A stretch of 64,000 nucleotides of DNA from an uncultured Treponema sp. (lineage in GTDB: Bacteria > Spirochaetota > Spirochaetia > Treponematales > Treponemataceae). The DNA lies in contig CALCRU010000060.1 in the NCBI GenBank assembly GCA_937894335.1, positions 1 to 64,000 of the forward strand, given 5' to 3'. Shown piece after piece: positions 17,089-26,800 of this stretch. The notes under the pieces are model-generated. The model ran no database searches. It was not told where the DNA came from and saw only the letters and a program-made list of their open reading frames with translations. The translations under genes and the position numbers were made by a program. How positions within the stretch are numbered: the first letter of the stretch is position 1; every line of letters starts with the position of its first letter.

Positions 17089-17877
17089 TTAACCCAGAAA
17101 GCCCTGTGCGCCCAGAATAAGACTTACGGCTGTGGTGGCGGCGGTTTCGGTACGCAGGATGCGGCTTCCCATGCCAAGGCGGATGTAGCCCTGAGACTCA
17201 AGAAGAGCGCGTTCTGCATCTGTCCAGCCTCGTTCGCTACCAATTGCGGCTATGGTAAGGGAGGAACTTGTAAGCATTTTATGGTCACTGTTTGCAGCAT
17301 CTCTGGCAGTGTGCAAAAAAGCAGGCAGTGAGTCAGCAGGATTTACATTGTCCAAGGCAAGCCTGTTTTTTGCATTAGGAAATTTTTCTTTCATATACAA
17401 AAGACATTCCTTAAGAGACTTGTGGCGTACCAAAAGGGGCACATGAACTCCTCCTGCCTGAACAGTTCCGTCCAGAAGCATTTTGTATCCTGCTTCGCTT
17501 GTGGCAAGGTCTGAATTAAGATAAGACTTTTCTCCCAGTTCGGTTGCGGTAAGGTGAACTTCCTTTACGCCTAAAGAAGCCATATCACGCAAAAGTCGCT
17601 TAAGCTGAATGGGACGGGGAAATCCGATTATCATTACAAGAGGATAAAGGGGCTTTCCGTCGCCTGTAGGTTTGAATGAAAAGCAAAGACTTCCTCCGTC
17701 GTGTTTTGTTCCGCTCACAGATGTGATTGTTGCTATTCCCGAACATTTGCCAATGATTCCAGCAGTAAAAGTGTCGCCCACATTTTTATGCAGCACTTTA
17801 ACAATGTGCTGGGCGCGCTCGTCAGCAAGAGATAGAGGCTTTTGTATTTCTTCTTCCGTAAACAGGCAGATGTTCAT
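17089..17877 (-). CDS. rsmE: 16S rRNA (uracil1498-N3)-methyltransferase
   Basis: A 262-residue SPOUT methyltransferase of the RsmE family. The N-terminal PUA-like part has AQHIVKVLHKNVGD, and the C-terminal knot has GSERGWTDAE and LRLG-type GSRILRTETAA, the SAM-binding signature of the family. It methylates N3 of U1498 in 16S rRNA. It is a single gene with its own promoter; no proper ribosome site precedes the ATG. Confidence 0.94.
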   Translation of the reverse strand: MNICLFTEEEIQKPLSLADERAQHIVKVLHKNVGDTFTAGIIGKCSGIATITSVSGTKHDGGSLCFSFKPTGDGKPLYPLVMIIGFPRPIQLKRLLRDMASLGVKEVHLTATELGEKSYLNSDLATSEAGYKMLLDGTVQAGGVHVPLLVRHKSLKECLLYMKEKFPNAKNRLALDNVNPADSLPAFLHTARDAANSDHKMLTSSSLTIAAIGSERGWTDAERALLESQGYIRLGMGSRILRTETAATTAVSLILGAQGFLG

Positions 17878-17885
17878 TCCACATA

Positions 17886-17914
17886 AAAATATAGCAAATC
17901 GTTTGAATAGTCAA
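17886..17914 (-). promoter_or_regulatory. Promoter of rsmE (near-leaderless layout)
   Basis: Minus strand: -35 TTGACT (17909-17914), 17-base spacer, -10 TATTTT (17886-17891), then eight bases to the ATG. An overlapping TATATT with a 15-base spacer is less likely. Confidence 0.5.
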
Positions 17915-17941
17915 TCAATAAATAGTGTCGTTACCCGTCTA

Positions 17942-17970
17942 TTGCAAAATGATTATCGTAACCTTATACT
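17942..17970 (+). promoter_or_regulatory. Promoter of the M30 lipoprotein gene
   Basis: -35 TTGCAA (17942-17947), 17-base spacer, -10 TATACT (17965-17970). The short leader contains a GAGGAG site 7 bases before the ATG. It is divergent from the rsmE promoter. Confidence 0.7.
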
Positions 17971-18004
17971 TTCCTTGATTGCTTTTTAGATAGAGGAGTA
18001 CGGA

Positions 18005-19879
18005 ATGAAGAAGAAAATCCTGTTTGCGCTATTGGGTTTGCTTGCCGCCGTTGCTTTAGGCGGATGTACTTTTTATTTTGATGATGGGGGGAATGGCAAC
18101 GAAAACTTTGGTACCGACCTTGCAGACAATGAGTACATGAAGACCCTAACCTCTGAATCTTCAATTACGCTTACGGGTGTGCAGGGTAAAACCATACTTT
18201 ATGCAAACTTTAATGCATCAGCAAAGTATCCTGTATATTCTCCCCGCTACCTTGTGAATGCGACAGGCCTTGTAACTGGAAGCGTGTATGCAAGTAATCC
18301 TGCCAGTCCATATATTTTTGCTGGACGCTCCATTTCTGCGGATGAACTTGTGGAAGAGGAAGTTGAATCTTGTGGAGTCAGGCATTTTATTCCTAAGGAA
18401 ACTTTTTCGTTTAAGAAAGATGCTGGCTCATCTTTCCGTTCCGTTGCGAACATTACGGCTCCCCTTGCTTCAAAAACGGAAGCAGACTTTACCATAGGAG
18501 ATACGGAAGGACGTTTTTATGCGGACAACGATGTTTCCTTGAATTCATATGAACTGAAGAATTTTGCACTGGCTGCAAAAGGCCGCGATGCTAATGACAA
18601 TGTTGTCTGCCTTGTATGGGTTGACAAAACCCTGTATTCCCAGAACGGAACTTGTGAGGGGGAAACAATCAATCAGAATCTTGCTGCTGAATTGGGAAGT
18701 AAATTTGCAAAGTACTATGCCAAAGAAAAAGCGGTTTTTGGTGATGAGTGCGAATTACTTTTTGACAAAAGCGGATATTCGGCAGGGGAGATGTCTGACA
18801 TTGGGGCGACAGGCAGCCTTGTTAACATAATTATATACGATATTGGAAACGACTATGTAAAGGGCGATAACTTCATAAACACCAGTAGTGATGAATGTGG
18901 TGTAGTGGGGTATTTTTATGCCAAGGATTATTTTGTTTCAAACACAACATACGGTAACAATGATGTGCGAAATTATTCCAATGGAGGAAAATACTTTTAC
19001 ATTGATGCGGCATTCTGCAACTTGAACGGTACAACAAAGGTTGATGGAGACAATGTGTATAAATACGATGGAGTGGGTGGAAGCAATCCGAGCGACACGG
19101 TAATCTCCACCCTCTTTCACGAATTCCAGCACATGCTCAACTTTGGACAGAAAGATATATATAATGTTTCTTCTCCCACATGGTACAACGAAATGCTTTC
19201 CATGCTTGCAGAAGACATGATGGCGTCTGCTCTTGGTCTTTCTAATGAAGAGGCTCCACGGGGTGCTCGTCTTCCTGCATTCAACAAGTACTACTGGATG
19301 TCTGGCATAGACGAATATCTTGACGGAAGAGATGCTGTCATTTCCTATTCAACTGCCTACTCTTTTGGTGCATGGCTTAGCAGAACATTTGGCGGACCAG
19401 CGTTTGTAAGTGCAATGAGCAAAAACCGTTACGGCGGAATGAATTCTGTTATTGCTGCAATAAAGGAAGTTAAAGGCGAAACATATTCTGACTTACAGCT
19501 TTTTAAAATGTATCTTGAAGCCTGTGCATTTAGACCAAAATTTGTAAAGAATCTAGAACTTGAAGGTGTTTCACTTCCAACCCACTATCAGGACGGTGGC
19601 GGTGAAATAGAAGAATTTAAAATGACAAAGATAAATCTTGCCTCTGAGGCTTATGGTTTTGCTGTAAACAACACCATGTATTATGGACCGGCGCTTTTTA
19701 ACTCTCAGGCAAGTAAAACTGTTCGTCCCCATGGATTTGTCCTGCACACTGTGGGAACTGCTACAACAGATACGGTTACCCTTGACTTTTCAAGCCGCTC
19801 AAGTGCAGGCGACCAGATTGTAATTTTTATACAGGACGGATTCAACAATACTACTGTTGATTCTGCCTGTCCGGAGTAA
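18005..19879 (+). CDS. Lipoprotein zinc metallopeptidase, M30 (hyicolysin)-like
   Basis: A 624-residue lipoprotein: basic start, hydrophobic core, and lipobox ALGGC at the end of the signal peptide. The catalytic HEFQH motif is at 372-376 (TLFHEFQHMLNF), followed by WYNEMLSMLAEDMM (393-406), where a downstream Glu could be the third ligand. This arrangement fits peptidase family M30. The N-terminal third is of unknown fold and the C-terminal 100 residues look beta-rich. It probably acts at the cell surface or in the periplasm on proteins. It has its own promoter and a GAGGAG site; an M29-like aminopeptidase follows after three bases. Confidence 0.85.
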   Translation: MKKKILFALLGLLAAVALGGCTFYFDDGGNGNENFGTDLADNEYMKTLTSESSITLTGVQGKTILYANFNASAKYPVYSPRYLVNATGLVTGSVYASNPASPYIFAGRSISADELVEEEVESCGVRHFIPKETFSFKKDAGSSFRSVANITAPLASKTEADFTIGDTEGRFYADNDVSLNSYELKNFALAAKGRDANDNVVCLVWVDKTLYSQNGTCEGETINQNLAAELGSKFAKYYAKEKAVFGDECELLFDKSGYSAGEMSDIGATGSLVNIIIYDIGNDYVKGDNFINTSSDECGVVGYFYAKDYFVSNTTYGNNDVRNYSNGGKYFYIDAAFCNLNGTTKVDGDNVYKYDGVGGSNPSDTVISTLFHEFQHMLNFGQKDIYNVSSPTWYNEMLSMLAEDMMASALGLSNEEAPRGARLPAFNKYYWMSGIDEYLDGRDAVISYSTAYSFGAWLSRTFGGPAFVSAMSKNRYGGMNSVIAAIKEVKGETYSDLQLFKMYLEACAFRPKFVKNLELEGVSLPTHYQDGGGEIEEFKMTKINLASEAYGFAVNNTMYYGPALFNSQASKTVRPHGFVLHTVGTATTDTVTLDFSSRSSAGDQIVIFIQDGFNNTTVDSACPE

Positions 19880-19882
19880 TAC

Positions 19883-21130
19883 ATGCCACTATTTACCAAA
19901 CAAGAAAAATCGCCTGCGAGTACGGTTGTTGAAGAAGTGCTTAAGGTTAAGAAAAACGAGACTGCGCTTATTGTTGCTAATCCAGAAACTACTGTGATTG
20001 CTCAAGAACTTTTTACGGCTCTGCTAGAGGTGGGGGCAAAACCTTCTCTTATCTTTCAGACAAAAAAATCGTCAATGGACGGTGCAGAAAAATCTGTTAT
20101 TGGTGCAATAAAGAGCGAGCCAAATGTTGTTATTTCTATTTCGGAATGCAAACTGGGTAAGGATTCAGAGGCGGTTGCTTCTCCTTACAAGGCGGAAGAC
20201 GGAACTTCCTACGACCACATTTTTGACTTTTTGCTTGACGGAAAAAAATCAATCCGTGCGGTGTGGACTCCTGGACTAACTCAGGACATGTTTAACCGTA
20301 CCGTGCAGATTGACTACAAACTTTTGGGTGAGCGCTGCAAAAAAATATGCGCCCTGTATCAGAATGCGGTAAGCGTTCATGTTACTTCTCCAAACGGAAC
20401 TGATGTGCATGTTCCTGTTAACGGAAGAAATCCTCTTGTTGACGATGGAGACTTTTCTTTGTCTGGCAGTGGCGGAAACATTCCCTGCGGAGAAGTTTTT
20501 ATTAGCCCTGTAGTGGGTAACGGAAACACTCTTGTTTCTGATGCCTTAAAAAAAGTTTCTTCTGTAAAGGATGCAATTTCTGGGGCGTTAAAGGTTAAAG
20601 GTCAGCAGGAATCTTCGGTGCTATCTGATGACACTGCAAGCGATGCAAGTCCCTGTGGAACTCAAGGCACAATTGTGTTTGACGGCAGCATGACTTTTTC
20701 TGACGGAGATGCTCTTTTAAAAACTCCCATAACCGTAACTGTTAATGCAGGATTTGTTTCTGACATTGCAGGGGGCGAAGAAGCAAAGAGACTTTTAAAG
20801 GATATTATTGCCGCAGAAAAGGAATCACTTGCCCTAGAAGCAACGGGAAAACTTCCTTCTGGTCAGGGTGCGGTTTATGCCCGTAACGCTCGCAACATTG
20901 GCGAACTGGGAATAGGTCTTAATCCTTCTGCAAATGTAAATGGCAACATGCTTGAAGACGAAAAGGCTTTTAGGACATGCCACTTTGCCATAGGCGCAAA
21001 CTATGACGGAGACGCACCCAGCCTAATTCACTTTGACGGAATTGTGCGTAATCCTACGCTTGTAATTGAATATGCCAACGGTTCTTCTTACACTCTCTTA
21101 AAAGATGGAGATTTACTTCTGGAGGCTTAG
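19883..21130 (+). CDS. M29-like leucyl aminopeptidase
   Basis: A 415-residue cytoplasmic protein with the late part of the M29 (AmpS/PepS) family: NIGELGIGLNPSA, then GNMLEDEKAFRTCHFAIG and IHFDGIVRNPTL, which carry the metal ligands (Glu, His, His, Asp type). It should release N-terminal amino acids from peptides. It directly follows the M30 lipoprotein gene with three bases between, its CGGAG site lying over that gene's stop. The pairing suggests secreted protein degradation linked to peptide use, though the two act in different compartments. Confidence 0.82.
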   Translation: MPLFTKQEKSPASTVVEEVLKVKKNETALIVANPETTVIAQELFTALLEVGAKPSLIFQTKKSSMDGAEKSVIGAIKSEPNVVISISECKLGKDSEAVASPYKAEDGTSYDHIFDFLLDGKKSIRAVWTPGLTQDMFNRTVQIDYKLLGERCKKICALYQNAVSVHVTSPNGTDVHVPVNGRNPLVDDGDFSLSGSGGNIPCGEVFISPVVGNGNTLVSDALKKVSSVKDAISGALKVKGQQESSVLSDDTASDASPCGTQGTIVFDGSMTFSDGDALLKTPITVTVNAGFVSDIAGGEEAKRLLKDIIAAEKESLALEATGKLPSGQGAVYARNARNIGELGIGLNPSANVNGNMLEDEKAFRTCHFAIGANYDGDAPSLIHFDGIVRNPTLVIEYANGSSYTLLKDGDLLLEA

Positions 21131-21131
21131 C

Positions 21132-21590
21132 ATGAAAAAATTTTTTTGCATGATGACTTTACTGTGCGCTTGTGTAGGCCTGTATGCTGGCGCAAAAAAA
21201 GATTCTGTTCAAGAGGATTCGGTCGTGCAGATTTTGGAAGAAGACTTTAAAAAGCCCGGATATGGTGAAGGCGGTGGAAGCGGAGCGGCAAATCTTCCCT
21301 TTGATGCGCCCCCTCTTACAGAAGACATGATAGGCGACACTACAGTTCCCATTGGAGAAGTAAGTCAGCGTCCTTTTGAAACTCTTACCGGAAAAGTAAA
21401 AGTTTCTGACGGTAAGCCTTTTGTTTCTGCTGGACTGTTTTCTAAAGTTGCACTTTCTTTTCCCAAGAGGTCTGATGAACACGCCCTTACCACTCAGGAC
21501 ATTTTGGACCGCAGGGGAAAAACTGTAACTCTGGAAGGCTGGTATTCAGAAGATAGAAAGTCTTTTGTGGTGTTTTCTCTTGTTGAGTAA
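21132..21590 (+). CDS. Small exported protein of unknown function
   Basis: A 152-residue protein with a clear Sec signal (MKKF, then a hydrophobic run ending in LYAG) and a short mature part with no family I recognise. The mature N-terminus AKKDSVQED resembles that of the 2063-residue barrel protein encoded 2.7 kb downstream (SKKDIVQKN). The start ATG is one base after the aminopeptidase stop and its GGAGG site lies inside that gene; an upstream in-frame ATG at 21105 is unlikely. The C-terminal half is beta-like and might be an OB-type fold, which is only a guess. Confidence 0.75.
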   Translation: MKKFFCMMTLLCACVGLYAGAKKDSVQEDSVVQILEEDFKKPGYGEGGGSGAANLPFDAPPLTEDMIGDTTVPIGEVSQRPFETLTGKVKVSDGKPFVSAGLFSKVALSFPKRSDEHALTTQDILDRRGKTVTLEGWYSEDRKSFVVFSLVE

Positions 21591-21597
21591 CTTTTTT

Positions 21598-22422
21598 TTA
21601 GGACTTTGTGCGGTTCATCTGAAGAATGGCATCGGCGGTCTGCTGAAGTTCTTCCCTTGTCATGGTCTCGCTGTGGCTAAGCATTGATTCTGGAACTCCG
21701 TAGGCTTTTTCAAGGGCTTCCTTTGTCATTACCTCTTCCACTGTGCCCAGATCCATGTCTCTGTTGGGGTAAAACAAAAGCACTTGCGAGGCAAACTCTC
21801 GCGTAAGTTCCAGTTCGTGCATGGAAATGTAAAGTGGTGTCTTTGTGCTTTCTGAAAATTCCCTAAGGTAAGCCAGTGCCGATTTTTTTTGTCGGGCTTC
21901 CATTGCAAAAAGTGGTTCGTCCATAAAGAGGGAAGCGCTTCCGTACAGAATGCTAAAGGCAAGAAGCACCCTTTGGATTTCTCCCTTGCTAAGTTGTGTA
22001 AGTCCGTGACCCAGAACTTTTTCTATTTCAAAGACATCTATAACTTCGCTGAATAAATCTGCAGAGGAACGGACAGACTTTGCCTTTCCCTTATATGCTC
22101 CGTTTGTGTAGACATATGAAAGCAGTTCTTCTACCTTTTGCTGGGATTCAAATTCCATATTCTGATATATGACCGAAGCCAGAAGGTTTTTTTGCTCTTC
22201 TGCAAGTAGGGCGGGGTTTTTCCCGAACAGCATGCAGCATCCTTCGGTGGGAGTAAGGCGTCCAGAGGCAAGCATCATGAATGTGGTTTTTCCAGTTCCG
22301 TTTGGTCCCACAAGGCTTGTAAAGGCGGCTGGAATTGTTCCGCTAAAATGTGAAAAAACAGGCGTACCAGTTTCAGAGTCGGGGTAGGTAAAAGAAACAT
22401 TGTCAAATGTAATGCAGTCCAT
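21598..22422 (-). CDS. ABC transporter ATP-binding protein, orphan
   Basis: A 274-residue ABC ATPase: Walker A GPNGTGKT (39-46), Q-loop YQNMEF, signature LSKGEIQRV, Walker B SLFMDEPL and the switch histidine in SMHELE. The signature has Lys in place of the usual Gly (LSGGE). No permease or binding protein is encoded nearby, so its partner lies elsewhere or it acts alone. The ATG has no ribosome site; its promoter is immediately upstream and overlaps that of the divergent gene. It converges on the small exported-protein gene. Confidence 0.9.
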   Translation of the reverse strand: MDCITFDNVSFTYPDSETGTPVFSHFSGTIPAAFTSLVGPNGTGKTTFMMLASGRLTPTEGCCMLFGKNPALLAEEQKNLLASVIYQNMEFESQQKVEELLSYVYTNGAYKGKAKSVRSSADLFSEVIDVFEIEKVLGHGLTQLSKGEIQRVLLAFSILYGSASLFMDEPLFAMEARQKKSALAYLREFSESTKTPLYISMHELELTREFASQVLLFYPNRDMDLGTVEEVMTKEALEKAYGVPESMLSHSETMTREELQQTADAILQMNRTKS

Positions 22423-22428
22423 GACGGC

Positions 22429-22457
22429 AGTCTAACAAATTTGCTCTTTTTGTGCAA
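22429..22457 (-). promoter_or_regulatory. Promoter of the ABC ATPase gene (leaderless layout)
   Basis: Minus strand: -35 TTGCAC (22452-22457), 17-base spacer, -10 TAGACT (22429-22434), then six bases to the ATG. It interlocks with the plus-strand promoter at 22441-22469. Confidence 0.55.
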
Positions 22458-22469
22458 ATGTGCTATAGT
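22441..22469 (+). promoter_or_regulatory. Promoter of the 128-residue protein gene
   Basis: -35 TTGCTC (22441-22446), 17-base spacer, -10 TATAGT (22464-22469). It overlaps the divergent ABC promoter, so the two cannot be bound by RNA polymerase at the same time. Confidence 0.6.
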
Positions 22470-22502
22470 TTTAAAAACATGTTTAATGAAGTGGAGACAG
22501 AA

Positions 22503-22889
22503 ATGGCACTAAAAAAGGCGACCGGAATAAAGGGATTTTTTTCGCGGTTGTTTTCTTCTTCGGATGATGAAAAAAATAATCAGCTTGCAAGGGAAGCGGT
22601 GCAGAACATAACTAGCGCACTGGAAACTCTTTCCCAAAAGGCTGGCACTCTGAACGATTCTTTTACCGAACAGAAAAATCTTATTGCCTCCATGATAACC
22701 GATGCAAAGGCATTTATTCCCCAGAATGAGATTGCCGCCGCAAAATGTGAACAGAGCATTCTAGGTGCAATAACCGCCGCAAGTTCAGCATGTGACGCAG
22801 CACTCTCTGGCGGTGACGGCTCAGAATTTGTAAAGCAGGTGGCTGCGGTTTCTGTTTTGGTTACTCAGCGTTCCCATTTTAAAAACTGA
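22503..22889 (+). CDS. Small cytoplasmic protein of unknown function
   Basis: A 128-residue protein I do not recognise. It begins with a basic-hydrophobic stretch (KGFFSRLFSSS), which could be amphipathic, and continues as mostly helical, Ala-rich sequence with two cysteines. I chose the ATG at 22503 because a GGAG site is 8 bases upstream; earlier ATGs (22452, 22458) lie inside the promoter. It ends one base before the sirtuin stop on the other strand. Confidence 0.65.
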   Translation: MALKKATGIKGFFSRLFSSSDDEKNNQLAREAVQNITSALETLSQKAGTLNDSFTEQKNLIASMITDAKAFIPQNEIAAAKCEQSILGAITAASSACDAALSGGDGSEFVKQVAAVSVLVTQRSHFKN

Positions 22890-22890
22890 A

Positions 22891-23637
22891 CTAGGCCTTT
22901 ATTGCCCCCAAAACTTTTCCTATGCTGTCGTGGATTACCAAATCTGCAATGCTGTCGCTTTGGGTTGGGTCACGGTTTATTAGCACAAGATGGTCTCCTG
23001 TGTAGGCCCGTATGAATCCTGCCGCTGGGTAAACGGTAAGGGAAGTTCCGCCTATTATTAAAAGGTCTGCATTCTGAAGTTCTTCCAAAGTGCGCTGTAT
23101 GGTGCGGTCGTTAAGGGCTTCTTCGTAAAGGACTACATCCGGCTTTATGATTCCTCCGCAGTCTGAACACAGGGGAATTCCCTGATCATTCTGATGGGTC
23201 ATTACATATTCTCCGTCGTAGAATTTTCCGCATTCCCGGCAGTGGTTGCGAAGTACGCTCCCGTGGAGTTCAAGTACATTCTTGCTTCCTGCCTTTTGGT
23301 GCAGTCCGTCTATGTTCTGTGTAATTACCGCAGAAAGTTTTCCCTTTGCCTCAAGTTCCGCAAGTTTAAGATGGGCCGTGTTAGGTTCAATTCCGCTGAT
23401 TAGGATTTTTTCCCTGTAGAATCTGTAGAATTCCTTGGGATTTCTGCTAAAGAATGTTGCGCTTAAAATTTCTTCCGGCGGATAGTCCCACTTTTGGTGG
23501 TAAAGTCCGTCCACGCTCCTAAAGTCGGGGATTCCGCTTTCGGTAGAAACTCCTGCTCCTCCAAAAAACACAATGCGCTGGCTTTTGTCTACAAGAGTCT
23601 GCAATTTCGCTATTTTCTGTTCCAGTTCTGCTTCCAT
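22891..23637 (-). CDS. cobB: NAD-dependent protein deacylase (sirtuin)
   Basis: A 248-residue Sir2-family enzyme that removes acyl groups from lysine using NAD. Visible motifs: the NAD-binding GAGVSTESGIPDFRS (27-41), TQNIDGLHQKAG (107-117), the catalytic H125 in ELHGS, and the zinc cysteines C133/C136 and C157/C160. It has the bacterial type with a complete zinc site; I do not see the Tyr-X2-Arg pair of a desuccinylase in the usual place and cannot decide deacylase specificity. It is a single gene with a leaderless-type promoter. Confidence 0.94.
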   Translation of the reverse strand: MEAELEQKIAKLQTLVDKSQRIVFFGGAGVSTESGIPDFRSVDGLYHQKWDYPPEEILSATFFSRNPKEFYRFYREKILISGIEPNTAHLKLAELEAKGKLSAVITQNIDGLHQKAGSKNVLELHGSVLRNHCRECGKFYDGEYVMTHQNDQGIPLCSDCGGIIKPDVVLYEEALNDRTIQRTLEELQNADLLIIGGTSLTVYPAAGFIRAYTGDHLVLINRDPTQSDSIADLVIHDSIGKVLGAIKA

Positions 23638-23644
23638 GGGGTAG

Positions 23645-23674
23645 AGTATAAACGAAAATTTAAGTTTTTCTCAA
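23645..23674 (-). promoter_or_regulatory. Promoter of the sirtuin gene (leaderless layout)
   Basis: Minus strand: -35 TTGAGA (23669-23674), 18-base spacer, -10 TATACT (23645-23650), then seven bases to the ATG with no ribosome site. Confidence 0.6.
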
Positions 23675-23723
23675 TACTTGCCGATACACAAATGAAGTAC
23701 CGCAGGCTGTTTTGGGAACCCTT

Positions 23724-23752
23724 TTGTATCTGCACAAGTGTTGAATTATACT
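23724..23752 (+). promoter_or_regulatory. Upstream promoter of the giant surface-protein operon
   Basis: -35 TTGTAT (23724-23729), 17-base spacer, -10 TATACT (23747-23752). Confidence 0.6.
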
Positions 23753-23789
23753 TAAATTGTAGGTGTAAAAGTGTAGGCGACGGGAAAAT

Positions 23790-23818
23790 TTGACAACATG
23801 TAAATTTGCAACTATACT
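23790..23818 (+). promoter_or_regulatory. Main promoter of the giant surface-protein operon
   Basis: -35 TTGACA (perfect, 23790-23795), 17-base spacer, -10 TATACT (23813-23818). It is among the closest to consensus in the window. The leader of about 45 bases carries GGAGAAAGG before the ATG. Confidence 0.82.
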
Positions 23819-23868
23819 ATATAGGTGGAATTGGGCTTGGAGTCTGTATAGGAGAAAGGTGTTAAAAA

Positions 23869-26800
23869 ATGAGTAAGAAAGTATTTTCATGGATTATGTG
23901 TTCTCTCTTGGTGGTCTGCTCGCTGTTTGCTGGTAGCAAGAAGGACATTGTGCAGAAGAATTTGGGTGATGTCAACAGCTGGGACGAGTCTTTTGACATT
24001 AACACAAAGAAGAACGGCAAATGGAACGTCCTTGTTACCGCAACCGACAAGGCTGGTAACGAAGCCAATGCTGGTCCCTTTAACATTTGGCTAGATCCTA
24101 ACTCTGACCTGCCCATTATCGGAATTACCAACCCTGCCAACGGACTTCGCGTTCCGGGTAACCTTAACATTGTAGGTACCTGTGTGGACGATGATGCCGT
24201 AGACTATGTAAGCCTTATTCTTGACGGTGACGAAGATAACATTATCCGCGCTTCGGGTAAGGGCTTCTGGTCTTACTTTGTAGACACGACAAACCTCCTT
24301 GAAGGCCCCCACACAATCGAAGTATGGGGAACAGACATTAACGGCCTTAACGGAAACCATCAGACTGTAACATGGCAGTTGGACAGGCACGCTCCAGAAA
24401 CATCTGTCCTTAACCTTAGCATGGGAACCCTTGTAAGCGGAAAGGTTACTCTTGAGGGAAAGGTTGTAGACGGTAACGGAATTGCAAAACTTTCCTACTC
24501 TACGGACCGGGGCCGCTCTTACGAAGATGTGAAGCTTAAGGAAACAAAACTTAAGGAACCCGATGAAAACGGCTGTATGGTGGAATACACTTTCTCCATT
24601 ACCATAGACACCAAGACTCAGGAAGACGGAGCCGCAACATGTCAGTTCCGTGCGGTAGACAATGCGGGTAGTGTTGGCGAATATACATTCCTTTACTTTG
24701 TAGACAACACCAAGCCTGATGTAAGGATTGTTTCTCCAGAGAAAAATGAACAGGTAAACGGAATCTTTACTGTGGCCGGCTATGCAAAAGACAAAATCGG
24801 TCTGGAAACCTTAAGCTGGCAGTGGGGCAACGAAAGTGGCGAGTTTGAAATAATTCCTGGAAACCCCTACTTTGTAAAGGAACTTAACACAATCGGCATG
24901 AGCGGAAACAAGGACTTTGTCGTTACTGCCGTAGACACCATGGGCAACACCGTAACCGTAAAGCAGACCATTAAGCTTAATCAGGAAGCGGACAAGCCTG
25001 TTGTAAAAATTGAATATCCTGTTAACGGCGGCGCCATAGAAAGCACAGACGGACTTTTGTACATCCGCGGAATTGTAACTGATGACGATGGCGTTGCAAG
25101 TGTAACATATAAAGTTGACAACGGTGAGGAAAAGACTCTTTCCTGTGCTGGAGTTTTCTATGCTCCCATTGAAGGAAACCTTTCTTACGGAAAGCACACT
25201 ATTACAGCCTATGCAACCGATGTTCACGGAGTTAAGGGCAATAATGTAACTTCTACTTTCGAGGCAAAGGGAAGCATTCCTTCATTTGTAAATGCAAAAG
25301 TTGGTGGCGAAGACTTCTATGACGGCATGAAGGTTAATCCCGAAACAGATCCTTCATTTACCATAACAGTTAACTCAGAAAGCGGACTTAAGGAACTTAC
25401 ATACTCTGTAAACACAGGATATGCAGGAGCCAAGCAGGAAACCGCATCCATTAAGGGCGGAGAAAAAAGCTACAACATTTCAATTCCCCTTAACGCAGCG
25501 GATTCTCCTTGGGGAATGGTTCGCATTGCAATAGACGCAACAGACATTTACGGAAGAAAGAATTCCAAATATGCAATAGTAAATGTTATGGACCTTACCC
25601 AGCCCCACACCGAAACACCTGGCGTTTACTTTGACGACACCACTGTGGGCGAAGATGGTGGCATTCTTGTTTCTGCAGAAAAGCCTGTTTCTGGCTACTT
25701 TATTGGCGGTACTGCTCGCTCTGTAGAAATTGTTCCTTGGACAAGGGCAGCAACGGCACGCCTTGAAGGCAACTCAATCATCCTTACAGCTGGTTCTGGA
25801 AGTTCTGACGAGGTTCGCGTAAGAGTAACCACAACTACGGGTGCTGTTTACAATTCACGGCCTCTCTACTTCCGCTCCAACGAGGCGGCACCCACACTTA
25901 CACTTGACTCAAATTCTCTGTGGAACACTGATTCCGGTTCTCCTGTTGACATTGTGTCAACCTCTTCTTTCCGCGTAACTGGTTCTGTACAGAGTTCCAC
26001 TACACCAACTGTACGCTACAGAATTATTTCTGCTCAGGCCACTATGCCCAACGGCATTGTAACTGGATCAACGGCACTTCCTGTTCCAGAGTATTCTGCT
26101 GCCCGTGCAGTAACTTTGGGAAGGGGCAACACTTTCTCAATTAACTTTAGCGCATCAGACTTCCCCGACGGTATGTCTGTAGTAGAAATTATTGCCACAA
26201 ACGGTTCAGGAGTTCAGGTTGCAGAAGCAGTTCCCGTAAGAAAAATTCCTCCGGTGCGCACTGAACTTTTGGAAGGCGAAACTGTAATTCCGTCTCCCGT
26301 TGGACCGGCGGCTTACTGGTTTAAGGGCCTTGACTACTATGCCCTTACTGTTTCTCAGGTGGATGTGGACAGGCACTTTACCCGCGTAAGGTACAGTTCC
26401 ATAAGCGCAACACAGAAGCAGCTTTCGTTTACAGCAACTCCTGCTGACGGCAAGAAGTACAGGGCTGCAACTGCAAATGTGGCTGTTTCAAAGCCCAGCA
26501 ACATTGACGCTCGCATTGCAACAGTTGACGGAGCCGTGTACAGAAGCGGTATGCCAGTCTACATGGAAAGAAAGGCAGGCGGACACAGTGCTACGGTACG
26601 CATTGTTTCTGAAAGTGCAATTACATCAGTAAAATATACAGTTACAGGCGAAGAATTTGCCGGCGGTAACGCAAACCAGAGCGGCACTGCTACAGTTCGC
26701 CCTGTAGACGGAACCACTTTTGAAGCGGACATTCCTCTTGGAGACCTTCCTGCGCGTCTTACAGAAATTTCGGCAGTAATAACCGATGCGGCTGGCGGTT

